The notes below the pieces were generated by a model, which worked only from the letters and a program-made list of their open reading frames with translations, ran no database searches and was not told the origin of the DNA. From the NCBI GenBank assembly GCA_023382715.1, contig JAHDWP010000005.1, forward strand, positions 1 through 64,000: 64,000 nt of DNA, written 5' to 3'. This stretch comes from Anaerolineae bacterium (GTDB taxonomy: Bacteria; Chloroflexota; Anaerolineae; Aggregatilineales; Aggregatilineaceae). The position numbers and the translations under genes were made by a program. Positions 42,837-50,976 of the stretch are shown here, in pieces. How positions within the stretch are numbered: position 1 is the stretch's first letter; every line of letters starts with the position of its first letter.

Positions 42837-43253
42837 ATGTTCGCAGGCAATGTGCAGGGCTTCCAGCATCTCGGCCTGCCGGTGACCGACATCGCCCGGT
42901 CGCGTGCGTTCTACGAACGGCTGGGCTTCCGCGCTGTCTTCGAGACGACGCTCCCGTCGGAAAGCGGCGCGATCCTGGTGGCAATGCTGGACCTGGGCGG
43001 GTTCATCCTGGAGCTATACCAGCCGGCCGGCACGGATCGGGCGGAGATCGCGGCGCGCGGCGACGGGCACGTGGATCACCTGGCGCTGAACGTGGCTGAC
43101 ATCGGGCAGGCCTGGGAAGCGGCGCGCACCGCCGGGCTGACCCCGCTCGAAGAAGCGCCGGTCTTCCTGCCGTTCTGGGACAAGGGCTGCAAGTATTTCA
43201 CCGTGCGCGGGCCGGACGGCGAGAAGGTCGAGTTCAACCAGATTTTGGGCTGA
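42837..43253 (+). CDS. VOC-superfamily (glyoxalase-like) protein
   Basis: A 138-residue metal-binding betaalphabetabetabeta protein. FQHLGLPVTDIARSRAFYERLGF (about 8-30) opens the fold, DHLALNVADIGQAWEAA (about 79-95) the second half, and a C-terminal YFTVRGPDGEKVEFNQ supplies the last Glu ligand. Such proteins act as lyases, epimerases or dioxygenases. It lies between isomerase and kinase genes in one direction, so a sugar-related epimerase or lyase role is possible. GGGAGGGG precedes ATG 42837. Confidence 0.8.
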   Translation: MFAGNVQGFQHLGLPVTDIARSRAFYERLGFRAVFETTLPSESGAILVAMLDLGGFILELYQPAGTDRAEIAARGDGHVDHLALNVADIGQAWEAARTAGLTPLEEAPVFLPFWDKGCKYFTVRGPDGEKVEFNQILG

Positions 43254-43283
43254 TCGGGCAGGCTGCTTGAGAAGGGGATCCCC

Positions 43284-44816
43284 ATGACAAAATACATTAT
43301 TGCGCATGATCTGGGCACGACGGGCAACAAGGCGACGCTGTACGACGCCGATGGCAGGCTGGTCGGCAGCGCCTTCTATGGGTATAGCACCGAGTTCGCG
43401 CACACCGGCTGGGCGGAGCAGAACCCGGAAGACTGGTGGCGCGCCGTCTGCGCGTCCACGCAGGAGCTGCTGCGCCAGACGAAGATTCGCCCGGCGGACG
43501 TGGCGGTGGTCACCTTCAGCGGGCAGATGATGGGCGCGGTGCCGCTCGACCGCGCGGCGCGCCCGCTGCGCAACGCCATCATCTGGGCGGATCAGCGCGC
43601 CGTGCCGCAGGAACGCTGGCTGGGCGAGCGCATGGACCCGGCGGACGTCTACCGCATCACCGGGCACCGCCTCAGCGCGTCCTATTCGCTGAGCAAGATT
43701 CTGTGGCTGCGCGACAACCAGCCGGACGTATACCGCGCGACTTACAAGTTCGTCCACGCCAAAGACGCCATCGTCGCCCGCCTGACCGGCAATTTCGTCA
43801 CCGAGCCGACCGACGCTTCCGGCATGAACCTCTACGACCTGGACGCCTGGGACTGGTCGGCGCGCATCATTGAAGCGGCGGGGCTGGACGCGGACAAGCT
43901 GCCCGCGCTGCGCCGCTCGATTGACGTGGTGGGCGAGGTGCTGCCGCAGGTCGCTGAGGAAGTCGGGCTGCCCGCCGGGACACCGGTGGTCATCGGCGGC
44001 GGCGACGGCACGTGCGCGGCGGCGGGCGCGGGCGTGGTGGACGAGGGCGCGGCCTACAACTACGTCGGCTCGTCGTCGTGGATCGCGCTGGCGACGCGCC
44101 AGCCCATCTACGACGCGGACTACCGCACCTTCACCTGGGCGCACCTGGTACCGGGTATGTACAGCCCGTGCGGGACGATGCAGATGGCCGGCGGCTCGTA
44201 CCAGTGGACGCGCGACCAGCTCGCTCCCCAGGAGCGCGAGGCGGCGGGCGCGCTGGGCCTCAGCGCCTACGAGCTGATGAACCTCAGCGCCCAGAAGTCC
44301 CCGCCCGGCGCGAACGGCCTGCTCTTCCTGCCCTATCTGCTGGGCGAGCGCAGCCCGCGCTGGAACCCCCGCGCGCGCGGGGCCTTCATCGGCCTGACGG
44401 TGCGCCACACGCGCGGCGACATGGTGCGCGCCGTGCTGGAGGGCGTGACCATGAACCTGCGCGTCATCCTGGAGGCGTTCACGGCGCAGGGCGCGCGCAT
44501 TGACGCCATGCGCATCATCGGCGGCGGGGCGCGCGGGCGCTTCTGGAACCAGCTCATGGCCGACATCTACGGCGTGCCGGTGCAGCGCCTGGCCATCCTC
44601 GAAGAGGCGACTTCGATGGGCGCGGCGCTGGCGGGCGGCATCGGCGTGGGGCTGTACAAGGACTTCAGCATGAGTCAGACGATGAACGCCATCGCCGAGA
44701 CGTTTCAGCCCGACCCGGCGGCGCAGGCGGTCTATGGCAAAGTCTTCCCGATCTTCGAGGCGGCCTATCACGCGCTGCTGCCCATCTACGACCAGATCGC
44801 CGAGGCGGGGCTGTGA
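43284..44816 (+). CDS. FGGY-family carbohydrate kinase
   Basis: A 510-residue kinase related to xylulokinase and gluconokinase-type FGGY enzymes. The loop AHDLGTTGNKATLYD (about 7-21) binds phosphate; IIGGGARGRFWNQLMADIYG and ATSMGAALAGGIG (about 412-453) form the ATP site; FLPYLLGERSPRWNP is typical. It opens a tightly coupled trio: its stop overlaps the next start (GTGA). It probably phosphorylates the product of an upstream isomerase; the sugar is not determined. Confidence 0.88.
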   Translation: MTKYIIAHDLGTTGNKATLYDADGRLVGSAFYGYSTEFAHTGWAEQNPEDWWRAVCASTQELLRQTKIRPADVAVVTFSGQMMGAVPLDRAARPLRNAIIWADQRAVPQERWLGERMDPADVYRITGHRLSASYSLSKILWLRDNQPDVYRATYKFVHAKDAIVARLTGNFVTEPTDASGMNLYDLDAWDWSARIIEAAGLDADKLPALRRSIDVVGEVLPQVAEEVGLPAGTPVVIGGGDGTCAAAGAGVVDEGAAYNYVGSSSWIALATRQPIYDADYRTFTWAHLVPGMYSPCGTMQMAGGSYQWTRDQLAPQEREAAGALGLSAYELMNLSAQKSPPGANGLLFLPYLLGERSPRWNPRARGAFIGLTVRHTRGDMVRAVLEGVTMNLRVILEAFTAQGARIDAMRIIGGGARGRFWNQLMADIYGVPVQRLAILEEATSMGAALAGGIGVGLYKDFSMSQTMNAIAETFQPDPAAQAVYGKVFPIFEAAYHALLPIYDQIAEAGL

Positions 44817-45772
44817 GCGAATCGCCGCTGATCCAGACGGTGACCGGGCCGCTGCCTGCCGCCGAGGTGGCGCTGGCCGATGGACACGCTCACGCCTGGA
44901 TTCAGCCGCCGGACGGGGTGACCCCTGGCGCGCGGCTCGACCTGCACGACGAGGCGGCCATCTGCGCCGAGCTAAGCGACTTCCGCGCGGCGGGCGGGAC
45001 GCTGCTGGTGGACTGTCAGCCCGGCGGAGCGGGGCGCGACGTGCGAGCGCTGGCCCGTCTCTCCACCGCGACGGGCGTGCGCATCACGGCAACGACCGGC
45101 GCGCACCAGCGCAGATACTATTCGCCGGACTGCTGGCTGTGGTCGGCTTCCGCTGAGGACGCTGCGGCGTATTTCGTCGAGGAGCTAACCGTCGGGACGC
45201 GCGAGTCCGGCGGGACGGTGCGCGCGGCGACGATCAAGATCGGCTACGAGGGCGCCATCGAGGGGCAGACGCGCGTTCTGCTGGAGGCTGCCGCCGCTGC
45301 CGCGCGGCAGACGGGCGCGCTGATCCTGTTCCACACCGAGCGGGGGGCCAATGTCGAGGCGCTGCTGCCTTTCTTCACCGACCGGGGCGTGCCGGCGGAG
45401 CGGCTGTATCTCTGCCACGTGGATAAGCGGCCCGACCTGGGCCTGCATCGCGAGCTGGCCCAGGCGGGCGCGCTGCTCGGCTACGACACCTTCGCCCGCC
45501 CCAAGTACGATCCCGACCGCACGACGTGGCCGCTGCTGGCTGCGCTGGTGGCCGCTGGCCTGGGCGGGCACATCGCCGTCTGCCTGGACATGGCCCTGGC
45601 CGAGATGTGGCGGCACTACGGCGGCGGGCCGGGGCTGCTCTTTCTGCCGGAGCAGATCGTGCCGCGCCTGCGCGCGCTGGGTCTGCCCGCTTCTACCATC
45701 CGCGACCTCACCGGAGGCAACATCGCCCGGCGGCTCGTCTGGCGTGCGCCGGGCGCAGAGGAGAGTTTATGA
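44813..45772 (+). CDS. Phosphotriesterase-family metal hydrolase (lactonase-like)
   Basis: A 319-residue amidohydrolase-fold protein. Metal residues: DGHAHAW (about 24-30), a Lys in AATIKIGYEG (about 143-150) expected to be carboxylated, His in LFHTERG (about 179), His in LCHVDKRPD (about 204) and Asp in CLDMALA (about 264). Relatives include sugar lactonases. The GTG start overlaps the kinase stop and its own stop overlaps the next ATG, so the three are co-translated. A lactonase or phosphate/ester hydrolase step in sugar-acid breakdown is the best guess. Confidence 0.8.
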   Translation: MSESPLIQTVTGPLPAAEVALADGHAHAWIQPPDGVTPGARLDLHDEAAICAELSDFRAAGGTLLVDCQPGGAGRDVRALARLSTATGVRITATTGAHQRRYYSPDCWLWSASAEDAAAYFVEELTVGTRESGGTVRAATIKIGYEGAIEGQTRVLLEAAAAAARQTGALILFHTERGANVEALLPFFTDRGVPAERLYLCHVDKRPDLGLHRELAQAGALLGYDTFARPKYDPDRTTWPLLAALVAAGLGGHIAVCLDMALAEMWRHYGGGPGLLFLPEQIVPRLRALGLPASTIRDLTGGNIARRLVWRAPGAEESL

Positions 45773-46722
45773 CTGACCAGGCCCACGCCCTTATCCCGCG
45801 CCGCGTGCCGACGATGTACTTCATCGGCGTGACCACGCGCCAGTCATCCATCATGAAGGTGTTCCCCCGCTGGTCGGACGTGCTGGGTCTGGGCGCGCAG
45901 ATTGACGGCTATGATGCGCCGCTGCACGCCCCGGCGGAGCACTACCGGGCCATTGTCGAGCACATCAAGCACGATCCGCTCTCGATGGGCGCGCTGGTCA
46001 CGACGCACAAGATTGACCTGCTGGAAGCGACGCGCGACCTGTTCGACTATCTCGACCCCTACGCTGAGCTGTGCGGCGAGATCTCGTGCATTTCCAAGCG
46101 CGACGGGGTGCTGCGCGGTCACGCCAAAGACCCGATCACGTCCGGGCTGGCCTGGGAAGCGTTCGTCGAGCCGGGCTATTGGGGGCGCAGCGGCGGGCAC
46201 GTGCTCTGCCTGGGCGCGGGTGGCTCGGCGGTGGCGATCAGCGTCTACCTGGCCGAGCGCCCCGACGCTGCCGACCGTCCGGCCAGGTTCATCGCCGTCA
46301 ACCGGGGCGAGTCGCGCCTGACCGAGCTGCGCAGGATTCACGAGCGGCTCCAGAGCGACATCGCCTTCGAGTATGTGGTCAACGAAGACCCGCGCGCCAA
46401 CGATGCGCTGATGGCCGCGCTGCCGCCCGGCTCGATGGTCATCAACGCGACGGGCATGGGCAAGGATCGCCCCGGCTCGCCGATCACGGATGAGGGGCTG
46501 TTCCCGCTGAACGGCATCGCCTGGGAACTGAACTATCGCGGCGAGCTGGACTTCATGCACCAGGCGCTGCGCCAGCGCGAGTCGCGCGGGGTGAAGGTGG
46601 AAGACGGCTGGGTGTATTTTCTGCACGGCTGGAGCCAGGTCGTGGCCGAGGTCTTCGACGTGGCGCTGACCCCGGCCCTGTTCGCCGAGCTGGATCGCGC
46701 GGCGGCCTCGATCCGTTCCTAG
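45769..46722 (+). CDS. Shikimate dehydrogenase-like oxidoreductase
   Basis: A 317-residue protein of the shikimate/quinate dehydrogenase fold. The catalytic pair seems kept: K81 in LVTTHKIDLLEA and D121 in GHAKDPITSG. The nucleotide loop is LCLGAGGSAVAISV (about 152-165). The substrate motif near Q25-S27 (TRQSSIMK) departs from the usual HSxSPxxHN, so the substrate is probably not shikimate. It overlaps the PTE-like gene by ATGA. No other aromatic-pathway gene is near; a polyol or sugar-acid dehydrogenase role is inferred. Confidence 0.8.
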   Translation: MTDQAHALIPRRVPTMYFIGVTTRQSSIMKVFPRWSDVLGLGAQIDGYDAPLHAPAEHYRAIVEHIKHDPLSMGALVTTHKIDLLEATRDLFDYLDPYAELCGEISCISKRDGVLRGHAKDPITSGLAWEAFVEPGYWGRSGGHVLCLGAGGSAVAISVYLAERPDAADRPARFIAVNRGESRLTELRRIHERLQSDIAFEYVVNEDPRANDALMAALPPGSMVINATGMGKDRPGSPITDEGLFPLNGIAWELNYRGELDFMHQALRQRESRGVKVEDGWVYFLHGWSQVVAEVFDVALTPALFAELDRAAASIRS

Positions 46723-47005
46723 AGCGTGCACTTTCAACCCCTATCCCCCGACTCCTTTCCCCATCAGCGGAGAAAGGGGAACGGCTCGCCCCTCTCCCGC
46801 AAGGAGAGAGGGGTTGAAGGCCGGCGCGCTGCTCCCTTCCCCCCTCGTGGGGGAAGGGCCGGGGATGGGGGCCGGGCCGGGCCAGGCTGTATGCTCATTT
46901 CTGTTCTGGAGCGACCTGATTCCCCCCTCCACCACGTGGAAAGGGGGCCGAGGGGTGAGGCTGACAAACTTAGCCGCGCCCCATGAGTGAGGAGAGGAAA
47001 AGATC
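46723..47005. repeat. Gap filled with C-rich hairpin repeats
   Basis: Three blocks with CCCCTTTCTCCGC/GGAGAAAGGGG-like and CCTTCCCCCCTCGTGGGGGAAGG-like arms (about 46750-46880), then a CCCCCTCCACCACGTGG.. block (46922-46960). No gene is seen. GGAGAGGAAA before 47006 is the ribosome site of the aldolase. Confidence 0.55.
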
Positions 47006-47683
47006 ATGGCTCGTTTTGATCGCCTGACCGTGCTCAACACGGTCCTGGAAGATGGCCTGGTGCCGCTGTTCTATCACAGCGACCTGGAGACGGCCAGGAA
47101 GGTTGCCGGGGCGCTGGCTACCGGCGGCGGGCGTGTGCTGGAGTTCACCAATCGCGGCGACTTCGCTATCGAGGTCTTCAGCCCGCTGGTCAAGTACTGC
47201 GCCCAGGCGCACCCGGCGCTGATCATCGGCGTCGGCTCGGTTGAAGACGCCCCGACGGCGGCCATGTACATCGCGCACGGCGCGAACTTCGTCGTCGGGC
47301 CGAACTTCAACGAGGAAGTCGCCCGGCTGTGCAACCGGCGCAAGATCGCCTATGTTCCCGGCTGCGGGACGGTCAATGAGATCACCCGCGCCGAGGAGTG
47401 GGGCGCGGAGATCGTCAAGGCGTTCCCCGGCACGGCGGTGGGTGGGCCGGGTTTCATCAAGGACGTGCGCGGGCCGCGCCCCTGGTCGCGCATCATGCCG
47501 ACCGGCGGCGTCAGCCCCGAAGAGGCCAACCTGCGCGGCTGGTTCTCCGCCGGGGCTGCCTGCGTGGGCATGGGCAGCCAACTGGTGCGTAATGAGTGGG
47601 TGAAGGCAGGTGACTTCGACGCGATCGCTGAGACCGTCAAGCGCACGCTCGCCTTGATCCGCCAGATTCGTGCAGAGGTATAG
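47006..47683 (+). CDS. KDPG/KHG-type aldolase (Eda family)
   Basis: A 225-residue class I aldolase cleaving 2-keto-3-deoxy sugar-acid phosphates (or 4-hydroxy-2-oxoglutarate) to pyruvate and an aldehyde. Visible are the catalytic Glu in LEFTNRGDFA (about 47) and the Schiff-base Lys in EIVKAFPGTAVGGPGFI (about 139), then IMPTGGVSPEEANL. Length is normal for Eda. It lies 283 nt after the dehydrogenase-like gene and 25 nt before the SIS gene, indicating that the locus ends in a ketodeoxy acid. Confidence 0.88.
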   Translation: MARFDRLTVLNTVLEDGLVPLFYHSDLETARKVAGALATGGGRVLEFTNRGDFAIEVFSPLVKYCAQAHPALIIGVGSVEDAPTAAMYIAHGANFVVGPNFNEEVARLCNRRKIAYVPGCGTVNEITRAEEWGAEIVKAFPGTAVGGPGFIKDVRGPRPWSRIMPTGGVSPEEANLRGWFSAGAACVGMGSQLVRNEWVKAGDFDAIAETVKRTLALIRQIRAEV

Positions 47684-47708
47684 CAAAAGGAAAAGGGAGA
47701 GGTAACTG

Positions 47709-48770
47709 ATGGCTGATCTGAAACAACTGGTTGAACAGGCCAAGCAGAGCGTGCTGTTCACCGCGCCGCGCCTGGAAGCCGATCTCGCCGCGTTCCTGGC
47801 CGAGCAGAGCGGGGCGATCACGGCCCTGGCCGCCGAGGCTGTGGCGGGCGGCGTGAAGCATATCTACTTCGTCGGCAGCGGCGGGTCCTGGGCCAATATG
47901 CACTCGGCTGCATACCTGATGGAGCGCTTCACCACCATCCCTGCCGATGCGCTGACCGGCTATGAGCTGGTCTGGCGCGATCCGGCTCGCCTGGGGCCGG
48001 ACTCGTGGGTGTTTGTCACGAGCTATTCCGGCAACACGGAAGACTCCGTCGCTGCGCTGCGTCACGCCAAGAGCAAGGGCGCGCGCACCATCGGCATCGC
48101 CAAGCGCCGCGAGAGCACGATCAATCGCGAGGCTGACGTGCTGATTGACTACGACTCGACGGCCCTGTACATCCTGCCGCTGGCGACGGTGTACCTTTTC
48201 GCGCTGGAAGTGGCGCGCTTGCAGGGGAACAAGACGGTCGAGCCGGTCATCGAGGGGCTGCTGACTCTGCCGTCGCTGTTGGGCCGTGTCTATCGCGAGA
48301 GCGAGGCGCGCGCCGCCGCCCTCAGCGAGCAGTTCGCCGACTCCTCGCTGCTCTACACGGTCGCTGCCGGGCCGCTCTATGGCCTGGCCTACAAGTTCGC
48401 CCTGACCGTGTTCATGGAGAACATCCGCATTCACGGCTCGGTGATCGCCAGCGACGAGTTCCGCCAGGGGCCGGTTGAGGCGCTCGACCGCCAGGGGATG
48501 GACCTCGTCTTCCTGCTGGGCACGGACGAGTCGCGGGCCATGACGCAGCGCGTGCTGGACACGGTGCGCAAGCGTCCGAATGTGCGCACCATCGTCTACG
48601 ACATGGCCGACTACCCGGACGTGCACCCGCTGCTGGCGCCGTTCGTGCTGCTCATCCCGCTGCAATGGTTTGTCGTGTACTCAGCGCTGCGGGCGGGCAT
48701 CCACGACCTGGACGAGCGCGTGTTCATGGGGCGCGGCGTCCTGGCGACGGGCGGGGCGACCTGGCCGTAG
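47709..48770 (+). CDS. SIS-domain sugar isomerase / FrlB-like protein
   Basis: A 353-residue protein with two SIS domains like the isomerase half of GlmS and fructoselysine-6-phosphate deglycase. Sugar-phosphate loops: IYFVGSGGSWANMHSA (about 52-67), VFVTSYSGNTEDSVAAL (about 101-117) and the C-terminal IASDEFRQGPVEAL (about 247). There is no glutaminase domain. It may deglycate or deaminate an amino-sugar phosphate, or isomerise a phosphosugar. GGGAGAGG precedes the ATG. Confidence 0.82.
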   Translation: MADLKQLVEQAKQSVLFTAPRLEADLAAFLAEQSGAITALAAEAVAGGVKHIYFVGSGGSWANMHSAAYLMERFTTIPADALTGYELVWRDPARLGPDSWVFVTSYSGNTEDSVAALRHAKSKGARTIGIAKRRESTINREADVLIDYDSTALYILPLATVYLFALEVARLQGNKTVEPVIEGLLTLPSLLGRVYRESEARAAALSEQFADSSLLYTVAAGPLYGLAYKFALTVFMENIRIHGSVIASDEFRQGPVEALDRQGMDLVFLLGTDESRAMTQRVLDTVRKRPNVRTIVYDMADYPDVHPLLAPFVLLIPLQWFVVYSALRAGIHDLDERVFMGRGVLATGGATWP

Positions 48771-48782
48771 AGAGTGGAGATC

Positions 48783-48826
48783 GCGGATTGCGAATTGCGA
48801 TCCACAATTTGCAATTCGCAATCCGC
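48783..48826. terminator. 16-bp hairpin between convergent genes
   Basis: Arms GCGGATTGCGAATTGC (48783-48798) and its exact complement (48811-48826) flank a 12-nt A/T-rich loop. It stands between the SIS gene and the convergent mutarotase gene and may end both transcripts; there is no U tract. Confidence 0.45.
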
Positions 48827-48832
48827 AATTCC

Positions 48833-49249
48833 TCACGGGCTGACCACGCCGATGGTCAGCAGGATGTTGGCGTAGAGCCGCTGCTCGCCGGTGGCGATGA
48901 CCAGGCACACGTCGCGGTCGAAGCACTTGTCGTAGAACTGGAAGCGCTCGGTCGCGGTCAGCGCCAGGCCGGGCAGCAGCCGGCGGAAGTCGGCGTAGAT
49001 GTCCGGCTCCGCCCCGCTGTCGGTGATCATCACGTCGGCAGCCTCGACGGGGATGGCCGTCAGCAGCGTCTCCAGCACATCGGTGACAGTGAGCAGCCCC
49101 GGGGCCAGGTTCAGGTAGACGCGCCGCGCCGCCGGGTTGGCCCGCGTGTTGAAGGGGTAGTTGCCGTCGGCGATGAGCACCTTGCCGCCGTGACCGCTCC
49201 CGCCGAGCACTCCCAGAATCTCCGGGTGCAGCAGTCTGGACTTGAGCAT
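48833..49249 (-). CDS. RbsD/FucU-family sugar mutarotase
   Basis: A 138-residue protein of the D-ribose pyranase / L-fucose mutarotase family, speeding anomer interconversion of free sugars. MLKSRLLHPEILGVLGGSGHGG with the catalytic His (about 20) and VLIADGNYPFNT (about 24-35) are diagnostic; the C-terminus QRLYANILLTIGVV fits FucU. AGGAGGAAGG precedes the ATG. It lies 21 nt after the aldo/keto reductase gene on the same strand. Confidence 0.88.
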   Translation of the reverse strand: MLKSRLLHPEILGVLGGSGHGGKVLIADGNYPFNTRANPAARRVYLNLAPGLLTVTDVLETLLTAIPVEAADVMITDSGAEPDIYADFRRLLPGLALTATERFQFYDKCFDRDVCLVIATGEQRLYANILLTIGVVSP

Positions 49250-49270
49250 GAGCCTTCCTCCTGGGCGGGG

Positions 49271-50281
49271 CTACGCGCCGTCGCGCTTGCGCGTGTAGCG
49301 CGCGATGAAGTTGTACGGCGAGGGCAGCCCGATGGCGCTGGCCTCGTCGAGCCGGGCCAGCTCTTCGAGGGTCAGCCGCCAGCCGACGCAGCCCAGGTTC
49401 TGCTCAAGCTGCTGCGGCGTGCGCGCGCCGAAGATGGGCGCGGTGACGCCCGGCTGGCACAGCACCCAGTTGAGCGCGATCTGGGCGGGAGTCTTGCCGC
49501 GCGCCTCGGCGATGGCCCACAGCGCGTCAATGATCTGCCAGGTGCGCTCGGTCTCGCGCTGTTCGGGCAGGTCGTCCCAGCGGTCGGCGCGCCCCACGCG
49601 GCTGTCGGCGGGCGGGGCGGCGTCGCGGCGATATTTGCCGGACAGCCAGCCGCCGCCCAGCGGTGACCAGGCGATGAAGCCGACGCCCTGCTCGCGGCAC
49701 AGCGGCAGCAGCTCCCATTCGGGGCTGCGCACCAGCAGACTGTACTCCGGTTGCAGGCAGTCGAAGCGCGCCCAGCCGCGCATCTCGCTGAGCATGAGCG
49801 CGCGCATGAGCTGTGAGGGGGTGTAGTTCGACGCGCCGAGATAGCGCACTTTGCCGGCGCGCACCAGGTCGTCGAGCGCGCGCAGCGTCTCGTCGAGCGG
49901 GGTAGAGGCGTCCCAGCAGTGCATCTGGTAGAGGTCAATATAGTCGGTCTTCAGGCGGCGCAGGCTGCCCTCGACCTGGGTGAGGATGTGCTTGCGCGTC
50001 AGGCCGGTGTCGTTGGGGCCGTCGCCCACCGGGAAGAAGACCTTGCTGGCGATGACCAGCCGCGAGCGATCCGGCTGCTGGCTGAGCCAGTTGCCCAGCA
50101 TGGTTTCGGACTGGCCCTCGTTGTAGATGTTCGAGGTGTCGAGGAAGTTGCCGCCGGCGTCCACGAACATGCTGGCCATGCGGTGCGCTGTCGGCTCGTC
50201 AGCGCCCCAGCCAAAGGTCTGCGTGCCCATGCATAGCTCGGACACTTTCAGGCCGGTCCGTCCCAAGAAGTGATAGTCCAT
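49271..50281 (-). CDS. Aldo/keto reductase
   Basis: A 336-residue NADP-linked oxidoreductase. The tetrad is visible: Asp and Tyr in FLDTSNIYNEGQSE (about 47-60), Lys in VIASKVFFP (about 82) and His in LYQMHCWD (about 119). FGARTPQQLEQNLG near the C-terminus binds the cofactor. Similar to the YajO/general stress group. It forms an operon with the mutarotase gene and converges on the SIS gene, probably acting on the same sugar. Confidence 0.88.
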   Translation of the reverse strand: MDYHFLGRTGLKVSELCMGTQTFGWGADEPTAHRMASMFVDAGGNFLDTSNIYNEGQSETMLGNWLSQQPDRSRLVIASKVFFPVGDGPNDTGLTRKHILTQVEGSLRRLKTDYIDLYQMHCWDASTPLDETLRALDDLVRAGKVRYLGASNYTPSQLMRALMLSEMRGWARFDCLQPEYSLLVRSPEWELLPLCREQGVGFIAWSPLGGGWLSGKYRRDAAPPADSRVGRADRWDDLPEQRETERTWQIIDALWAIAEARGKTPAQIALNWVLCQPGVTAPIFGARTPQQLEQNLGCVGWRLTLEELARLDEASAIGLPSPYNFIARYTRKRDGA

Positions 50282-50976
50282 ACCCTTCCCTCCTCAAAGC
50301 TCTTGCAGACTGCATGTCGCGCGTGTTGACGGGTGATTATACCCGCAGCCGGACGACCAGACACCTGCCGATAGGGGTGCGCGCAAAGATTGTCAGCGGC
50401 TCGCTGGGCGCGGGGTATTGCTCACTCCCGCTCGACGCTGGCCCGTCTCGCCGCCCCTCTCCACACGCGGCTAATCGTTCCCCACATCTTGGATCGGGTC
50501 TGCCCCGTCATCTCCGGCCTTTCTTCCGCGGAGGATACTGTTGGCGAAATGCGTCCGTGGGGGCGTATGGCCATATACCCCTACGAGGGCGCAGCAGAGC
50601 AGCGCTTCTACGGGAGGCGACCAGAGGGAGGGGCCTTCTGCCGCGGCAGACTTCCGAAGTCTCATCGCCGAGCGCCCCTGTGACACCAAGACCTGTCCGT
50701 TGAAACGGGGCAAGATCACCCCCAGCCTGTTCCCACACCAAGGGGCAAAAAGCCGGGGGCAGGGGGTATCCCTGTGTGACGAGTTTCAACCGGCAAGAAT
50801 ATACTCTCGTAGCGACGCAAGTTGTACTACCACGCGAGCATGTGATATAAACTTCTTAGGGGCTACGATCGGCGGAGTGCGCCACGCGCCATGGGGCCTG
50901 CCGGCCGTAGGTTTGCCGTCTCCTGCATCCAACATCACGCAACCGATTTGATTGGGAGCGACTTTGGGGAGGTCTC
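50282..50976. other. Gene-free region with degraded repeats
   Basis: It contains a GTGGGGGCGTATGG/CCATATACCCCTAC palindrome (50556-50585), the GGGCGCAGCAGAGCAGCGC motif (50586-50612) and half an AGACTTCC element (50648-50662). Short open frames here show no coding character. Confidence 0.5.
50822..50851 (+). promoter_or_regulatory. Promoter of the P-domain-like protein gene
   Basis: TTGTAC (50822-50827), 18-nt spacer, TATAAA (50846-50851), about 125 nt before the ATG. The surroundings are A/T-richer than the region. Confidence 0.45.

Noticed and set aside
35032-46722. A sulfoquinovose pathway (transaldolase plus SIS isomerase)
   Set aside because: The FSA-like gene is on the other strand and well apart, and no sulfolactaldehyde dehydrogenase, sulfoquinovosidase or sulfonate transporter is seen.
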